Part shown: piece after piece, positions 63,617-64,000 of the stretch | Numbering within the stretch: the stretch's first letter is position 1 | Layout: each line of letters starts with the position of its first letter | Source of the DNA: Flavobacterium sp. CS20 | GTDB lineage: Bacteria > Bacteroidota > Bacteroidia > Flavobacteriales > Flavobacteriaceae | DNA length: 64,000 bases | NCBI RefSeq assembly: GCF_018080005.1 | Contig: NZ_CP073015.1 | Coordinates: forward strand, 2,260,501-2,324,500 | Reading direction: 5' to 3' | Made by a program: the position numbers and the translations under genes | Notes under the pieces: generated by a model | What the model saw: the letters and a program-made list of their open reading frames with translations, nothing else | What the model was told of the DNA's origin: nothing | Databases searched by the model: none

Positions 63617-64000
63617 ATGCAATATGTCTGGTTTATATGGTCTCTTATAATTCTTGCGCTTTGGGCGATAATCTATTTGTCAAAAAAGGGGTATAGAAAA
63701 GAAATGCTCAAAATGAGCCTTATTACGATGCCCTTTGACCTAACAGAACCCTTGTTTGTTCCAGAATATTGGTTTCCACCTTCCCTATTCCATTTAACGG
63801 AAAGAACAGGTTTTGATATTGAGAGCCTTATCTTCTCTTTTGCTATTGGCGGAATAGGGACGGTATTGTATAATCTGATATTCAAAAAAGGCTATATAGA
63901 TATGCCTCATACCGAACGGAGCCACCAAAGACATAAGCTACATATTTATATACTTTTTGTTCCAGCCATTGTATTTGTAATATTTAGTCTTTTCACCGCG
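63617..64000 (+). CDS. Lycopene cyclase domain-like membrane protein, partial
   Basis: The frame from ATG 63617 is open to the window edge (128 codons). It begins QYVWFIWSLIILALWAII, then SLITMPFDLTEPLFVPEYWF, ERTGFDIESLIFSFAIGGIG and more helices. DIESLIFxFxIGGI resembles CarR-type lycopene cyclase domain proteins. The rest is outside the window, so a carotenoid role is only suggested. Confidence 0.65.
   Translation, partial: MQYVWFIWSLIILALWAIIYLSKKGYRKEMLKMSLITMPFDLTEPLFVPEYWFPPSLFHLTERTGFDIESLIFSFAIGGIGTVLYNLIFKKGYIDMPHTERSHQRHKLHIYILFVPAIVFVIFSLFTA

Overview
The window reads as a low-GC Bacteroidota chromosome segment, most likely Flavobacteriaceae. The signs are AT-rich codon use, TTTG/TAnnTTTG-type promoters, Bacteroidota-restricted families (DUF3347, HYC_CC_PP, DUF2911, haem_bd, LolA_like), an IntDOT-like integrase and a flavobacterial surface-polysaccharide locus. 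The genus cannot be fixed from the sequence alone.

Layout. (1) 1-18.2 kb is a surface polysaccharide locus. A nonulosonic (pseudaminic-type) acid block (partial PseC-like aminotransferase, aldo/keto reductase, SDR, PseF-like cytidylyltransferase, double GNAT, PseI) is followed by a flippase, a GT52-like transferase, Wzy-like and WaaL-like membrane proteins, Ugd and UXS, the initiating sugar transferase, and a convergent set of two GT4 genes, WecB and a CapK/PaaK-like adenylase. (2) 18.3-19.6 kb is purD, frameshifted. (3) 19.6-21.2 kb holds REP-like repeats, palindromes and a tyrosine integrase, a plausible island border. (4) 21.3-27.1 kb is a TetR-controlled exporter operon (LolA-like, two FtsX permeases, ATPase, outer-membrane barrel). 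(5) 27.1-29.1 kb is decayed accessory DNA with nuclease-like pieces. (6) 29.2-37.8 kb is a mercury/copper block on the minus strand: MtfA peptidase, HMA chaperone, CopA, two MerT-HMA proteins, CsoR-like regulator, MerA, MerP-like protein and ArsR regulator. (7) 37.9-59.0 kb is a large minus-strand copper/silver island: CusA, CusC and CusB with a P-II-like protein, a TRASH-like lipoprotein, five DUF3347 domains, a multicopper oxidase fused to an outer-membrane barrel, Met-rich and SHOCT proteins, DUF302, a haem-binding protein, a K+ channel-like protein, PepSY, and a second CusB. (8) 59.3-64 kb is a plus-strand arm repeating the same families (HYC_CC_PP, HMA-AraC, Met-rich, HMA, SHOCT), ending in DUF5676, an AlbA_2 protein and a truncated lycopene-cyclase-domain gene.

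How the parts work together. The metal island appears to cover sensing (three proteins joining an HMA-like Cys motif to an AraC helix-turn-helix, plus ArsR and CsoR), periplasmic capture (DUF3347, Met-rich, TRASH), oxidation (multicopper oxidase) and export (CopA, CusCBA). Several promoters can be read directly, with inverted repeats overlapping their boxes.

The most striking global feature is damage. About twenty genes carry single-nucleotide frameshifts, in-frame TAG/TGA codons or small rearrangements, including purD, merA and copA. Either the genome is rich in pseudogenes or the assembly has residual errors. The sequence alone cannot decide, although the nonsense substitutions and indels of both signs argue against a pure homopolymer-error explanation.
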